DNA of 9,116 nucleotides, from positions 1 through 9,116 of the forward strand of contig JAJYVN010000111.1 of NCBI GenBank assembly GCA_021791995.1, given 5' to 3'. Below are positions 6,402-9,116 of the stretch, one piece after another. The notes beneath the pieces were generated by a model. It searched no databases. It was not told the DNA's origin and worked only from the letters and a program-made list of their open reading frames with translations. The stretch is from Bacillota bacterium. GTDB lineage: Bacteria > Bacillota > Sulfobacillia > RBS10-35 > JAJYVN01. The stretch's first letter is position 1, and each line of letters begins with the position of its first letter. A program made the translations under genes and the position numbers.

Positions 6402-7255
6402 AGGGGGGACGGTGTTTGCATACAGCCGGGTTGATTGCGGTGGCAGCAGGTTTTTGGGTCTTGCCCTTGGCGGCTCCGCTAGCCGCCGGCAACCTCTTTA
6501 CCGGTTGGGTTTGTCCCGAGATTCAGGGGCAGGTTGTCGCGTGCGAACTGGAGATCACTTCGCTCGTGGCTCCGGTGGGGAACGCCCCGGTTTGGTTGCC
6601 TTATCCCTTGGCGGATTTCGCCGGAATGACGGAGGCGCAGGTGACGTTTGCGGACAGCGTCCCTGTGCTCCGCGTACTCCTCAACATTCGCCAAGAGGAT
6701 GCACTCCCCATGGCGGTGCCTGGAGGCATCGCCCTCTCTCAGCAGGTACAGGCACGGGTGGGGCCCACCTTGACGGTAGCCCTGCAGAAGTGGTTCCGGT
6801 CCGATGGTACCACGCAGGCACTCGCGGGCGGCCCCACTCCGCCGGTGCCGGGCTACGCGACGCCACCGGGCCCCGGTCAGGCCTGCTGGTGGGACGAAGA
6901 CGGTCTCTCACCGCCGGCCTGTGATGCGTCACCGGCGACGGTGGGCCCAACGGGCCTCATCTCGGATCCGGGTTTGGCCAAGCACACGACCGTCGTTCGG
7001 GAGGGCTTGTCGGACCTGGATCAGCTTGTGCATGGCGGCTCAACGGGAACCCAGTCGGATAACCCCTCTGCCGAAGGAGGGGTGTGCCGGGGCGTATCGG
7101 GCGTGGTGCCTTGCGTGGAGAACGCACGGGAACCCGTCTCAGCCAGAAGACGCCTGCCTCCGCGCACTGTGATTGTTGGCGGTGTTCTGGTTCTGTGCTG
7201 CGGTTTTGTTGCCGTTCGCCGCTCCTTCCGTGCCAGGTTTCGCGGGATGTCGTAA
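6398..7255 (+). CDS. Unrecognised exported protein with C-terminal membrane anchor
   Basis: 285-residue protein of unknown function; I recognise no family. The N-terminus looks like a signal peptide: Lys and Arg within the first five residues, a hydrophobic core (about 10-27) and an Ala-rich end near 25-30. The middle, about 30-255, is predicted to be extracellular, with a Pro/Gly-rich linker (145-162). Near the C-terminus a hydrophobic segment (257-273) is followed by a basic tail containing RRSFRARFR, so the protein is probably held in the membrane by its C-terminus, without an LPXTG motif. Six ectodomain cysteines fall in close pairs: 39/49, 163/175 and 230/239. GTG 6398 overlaps the preceding stop (GTGA) but has no Shine-Dalgarno. 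TTG 6416 has AAGGGGGG 7 bases upstream and would remove six residues, including the basic ones, so the start is open. Its place between pilin-like genes and a secreted propeller suggests a surface or pilus-base role. Confidence 0.72.
   Translation: MKGGRCLHTAGLIAVAAGFWVLPLAAPLAAGNLFTGWVCPEIQGQVVACELEITSLVAPVGNAPVWLPYPLADFAGMTEAQVTFADSVPVLRVLLNIRQEDALPMAVPGGIALSQQVQARVGPTLTVALQKWFRSDGTTQALAGGPTPPVPGYATPPGPGQACWWDEDGLSPPACDASPATVGPTGLISDPGLAKHTTVVREGLSDLDQLVHGGSTGTQSDNPSAEGGVCRGVSGVVPCVENAREPVSARRRLPPRTVIVGGVLVLCCGFVAVRRSFRARFRGMS
6401..6408 (+). promoter_or_regulatory. Shine-Dalgarno supporting an alternative start at TTG 6416
   Basis: AAGGGGGG lies 7 bases before TTG 6416, inside the reading frame opened by GTG 6398. 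It is as strong as the other ribosome sites in the operon and argues that TTG 6416 may be the main start of the anchored exported protein. Confidence 0.45.
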
Positions 7256-7257
7256 GC

Positions 7258-7264
7258 GGGGGGA
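7258..7264 (+). promoter_or_regulatory. Shine-Dalgarno for the propeller gene
   Basis: GGGGGGA lies 6 bases before GTG 7271, in the 15-base gap after the preceding stop, and supports that start. Confidence 0.5.
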
Positions 7265-7270
7265 TGGCAT

Positions 7271-9116
7271 GTGCGTCGAGGACTGGTGTCCCTCCTGGCT
7301 CTATGCATCACGCTCTCGCTCTTTTGTCCCACCACGGTCGCCGCTAGCCTTACCTGGGGGTACAACTACCAACGCACGCGCCAGGCGGACGTTTCCGTGC
7401 CAGCCTCGATTCCCGCCGAGGGCATTTCTCCCGAGGATCCATGGGTTGTGCCACTACCCGGGCGGAGCCAGAGCACACCCATCGGAACAGCTACCACCTC
7501 GTATTTCTTCACCCACTCCTCAAGTGGCCGCGTGGGATGGCTGTGGCAGATCCCTTTGGACAATGGCGTTCCGTCGCAGGCACTGGATATCACCCCCCTC
7601 GGTCAGGGAACCGCTCCCGCTTCCTTTGTCGCACAACCTGAGGAGACATTCTCTGCCCCTGCGGATCCGAGTCTGAGCCCGTCGGGGAACTGGTTGGCGA
7701 TTGGCGTGGGCTCCAGACTCTTCTGGGCACAGCACCAGGTGGACGGGGCTTGGGATGGATGGCGTATGGTGCGGCTCGTTGGAAATCCAGGACAGCGCTC
7801 GATGGTATCCGAGGCCCCCTCGTTCGTGCCGGGTGCGAATGGGCGGTCGGAGTTCGTCTGTGAGGGCGACTGGAACGGTGGTTTCGGCTGCTACAATTTG
7901 GAGTCTGGGCTGCCGGCGATCCTGTTCATTACCGCCAGCTATCGTGGGGATCGGGGGCAGCTCACTTCTTCCCCGGCCCTTCTACCGGATGGCCAGGACT
8001 GCTTTGGTGTCGCGAGCCTGGAACGGGCGCGGGTGGTCTGTGTCGATCCGCGTGGTGGGTTGGCGGCTCCGATCCGACAGTATGGCACAGGCGCCATCCA
8101 GGGGCCGATTGACGCGAGTACGGTGTATGACGCCGAGACGGGCGATCTCCTCGTGCAGGACCAGTGGAGTGACGTCTATTTGTTCGATCCAGCCTCGGGT
8201 CGGCTGCTGCACGAAAGCCGACTCTGCCGCTCCCAGCGGAGCTGTGAAACCACGGTGGTCAGCCCCGCTGTCGGTACGGACGGAATGGCTGTCGTCGCGT
8301 CTGACGGGGGGACCACCCTTGTGACGTTAAACGCGGCCACCCTGCAGCGGACGGCTGAACTGCGCCCCCCCACGGGGCTGGGGGAAGGCGTCGGTTGGGG
8401 AGGGACGCTTTCCTCCCCAACCTTGGAAGGCAACTCGGTGTGGGTATACGCCGACTCGGCCGGAGTGCTGTGGACGGTGCAGCCCACAGCTGTGGGGGGT
8501 GTGGTCGGTGGTGGACGCTGGCTTTTGGTCCCACCGAATGCGTCGCGGGGACGCAACTTCTCCGCGGTGGTGCTCAGTATGGGTCCGAGCGGAAATGAGA
8601 TTGCCCTTTGGAGCGATGAGGCTCGTTGTGCCTGGTCAGACAGCGGGTGTGCTGTTTCAGGGGAAGGGGTGGATCCCCATGTGGTCGATGCCCCAACAGG
8701 GTTTTCGGATACGGAGTCCCCCGGGGGATTGGAGATGTGGCAAGAGGTACCGCCCATGCTGGCGTGGGCGACGCCGGACCCGGTGACAACCGATGCGCAG
8801 TATTGGGTGTTTGCCCTGACGGGACCGGGGGTGACCGGTGTCCAGGTCACCATTTTTGCGCGTACGGTGGCGATGCGTGAGATCCAAAGCGGTCCGAGTC
8901 TGCCCACCGCTCCGATCCCCTGGTCGGACGGTGTGGTGATGCTGCCGAATGCGTCGCTGACCGTTGCTTCGCTGTATGCGGACTATGCCTCCGCAACATC
9001 GGCCGGGTATATGGACGGTGCCTACCCCGGCGTGTTCGCTGCCTATGCGCTTTGGGCGGGTGGTCCCTTTTCCGCATCCCCTCGGCCTGGGACGCAGATG
9101 GTGCAGGTCGTGGGGC
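7271..9116 (+). CDS. Secreted beta-propeller-like protein, 3' end beyond the window
   Basis: Open frame of 615 codons with no stop to the right edge, so the protein is longer. It starts at GTG 7271 with basic MRR, a hydrophobic core (about 5-19) and a likely signal-peptidase site near VAA (23-25). The mature part has recurring strands like PQQ-like or WD-type propeller blades: LSPSGNWLAIGVGSRLFW (135-152), SSPALLPDGQDCFGVAS (233-249), YDAETGDLLVQDQWS (286-300) leading into a DVYLFDPASGRLL element (301-313), VSPAVGTDGMAVVASDGG (330-347), and LSSPTLEGNSVWVYADS (380-396). The DPASG-type turns resemble PQQ repeats, but I see no quinoprotein catalytic motif. All eight mature cysteines occur in close pairs: 197/207, 244/257, 319/325 and 453/460. 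It lies 15 bases after the anchored protein, in the same frame. A pilus-associated adhesin, tip or surface scaffold is inferred from context only; substrate and partner are unknown. Confidence 0.85.
   Translation, partial: MRRGLVSLLALCITLSLFCPTTVAASLTWGYNYQRTRQADVSVPASIPAEGISPEDPWVVPLPGRSQSTPIGTATTSYFFTHSSSGRVGWLWQIPLDNGVPSQALDITPLGQGTAPASFVAQPEETFSAPADPSLSPSGNWLAIGVGSRLFWAQHQVDGAWDGWRMVRLVGNPGQRSMVSEAPSFVPGANGRSEFVCEGDWNGGFGCYNLESGLPAILFITASYRGDRGQLTSSPALLPDGQDCFGVASLERARVVCVDPRGGLAAPIRQYGTGAIQGPIDASTVYDAETGDLLVQDQWSDVYLFDPASGRLLHESRLCRSQRSCETTVVSPAVGTDGMAVVASDGGTTLVTLNAATLQRTAELRPPTGLGEGVGWGGTLSSPTLEGNSVWVYADSAGVLWTVQPTAVGGVVGGGRWLLVPPNASRGRNFSAVVLSMGPSGNEIALWSDEARCAWSDSGCAVSGEGVDPHVVDAPTGFSDTESPGGLEMWQEVPPMLAWATPDPVTTDAQYWVFALTGPGVTGVQVTIFARTVAMREIQSGPSLPTAPIPWSDGVVMLPNASLTVASLYADYASATSAGYMDGAYPGVFAAYALWAGGPFSASPRPGTQMVQVVG
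8393..8422. repeat. Perfect 11-bp inverted repeat inside the propeller gene
   Basis: GGTTGGGGAGG (8393-8403) and CCTCCCCAACC (8412-8422) are exact reverse complements around an 8-base loop. There is no T-run after it, so it is not a standard terminator, and the reading frame continues through it. It could form a strong mRNA hairpin within the coding region, or arise from codon choice for a Gly/Ser/Pro-rich stretch. Confidence 0.45.
8717..8728. repeat. 12-bp perfect palindrome inside the propeller gene
   Basis: TCCCCCGGGGGA is a perfect palindrome within the coding region. It has no loop, so a hairpin is unlikely. It is probably incidental in GC-rich DNA. Confidence 0.3.

Noticed and set aside
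7253..7273. Possible fusion of the anchored protein and the propeller, which are in the same frame separated by one TAA
   Set aside because: The first ends with a membrane anchor and basic tail and the second begins with its own Shine-Dalgarno, start and signal peptide, so two genes are more likely.
7173..8324. Two plus-strand open frames (7173-7676 and 7701-8324)
   Set aside because: They overlap in another frame the continuous signal-peptide-bearing propeller frame from 7271 and have Arg/Pro-rich shadow composition.
8176..8907. 243-codon open frame on the minus strand
   Set aside because: Antisense of the propeller gene, no start signal and Pro/Thr/Ser-rich shadow composition.

Overview
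The window is almost entirely one strand-consistent gene cluster for a Tad/Flp type IVc pilus (tight-adherence) machine, read left to right on the + strand. The DNA is GC-rich by eye. Starts are often GTG, and most genes are preceded by strong purine Shine-Dalgarno tracts such as AAGGGAGG or AGGGGGAGG. No outer-membrane secretin or TadD-type pilotin gene is visible between the core genes. This suggests a GC-rich monoderm bacterium (a high-GC Firmicute, or possibly an actinobacterium or chloroflexus), but the lineage is an inference and is not settled by the window.

Layout: (1) 2-640, the 3' part of a CpaB/RcpC-like SAF-domain protein cut by the window edge; (2) 692-1957, TadZ/CpaE, a receiver-like domain fused to a MinD/ParA-type ATPase; (3) 1977-3344, TadA/CpaF, the pilus motor ATPase; (4) 3341-4270 and 4290-5189, TadB and TadC, the inner-membrane platform proteins; (5) 5233-5487, the Flp major prepilin; (6) 5503-5961, the TadE pseudopilin; (7) about 5991-6401, a Tad/TadG-like minor protein with an uncertain start; (8) 6398-7255, an unrecognised exported protein with a C-terminal membrane anchor; (9) 7271 to the right edge, an open frame of at least 615 codons that is still open at the edge, encoding a secreted protein with repeats resembling a PQQ/WD-type beta-propeller. 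Gaps between genes are 0-50 bases, with two GTGA stop/start overlaps, so the set is probably one operon. No terminator or convincing promoter is visible; the promoter is probably upstream of the window.

How it should work: TadZ positions the machine and TadA hydrolyses ATP to drive TadB/TadC. Flp subunits, after cleavage by a prepilin peptidase not encoded here, are polymerised together with TadE and the TadG-like protein. The last two genes are the accessory and least familiar part. They look like surface components added to the pilus operon, and the propeller protein is a candidate pilus-associated adhesin, tip or scaffold. A shared trait is that the exported parts carry even numbers of cysteines, mostly in close pairs, which suggests a disulfide-stabilised extracellular apparatus. 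There is no tRNA, rRNA, CRISPR array, IS element or transposase in the window.
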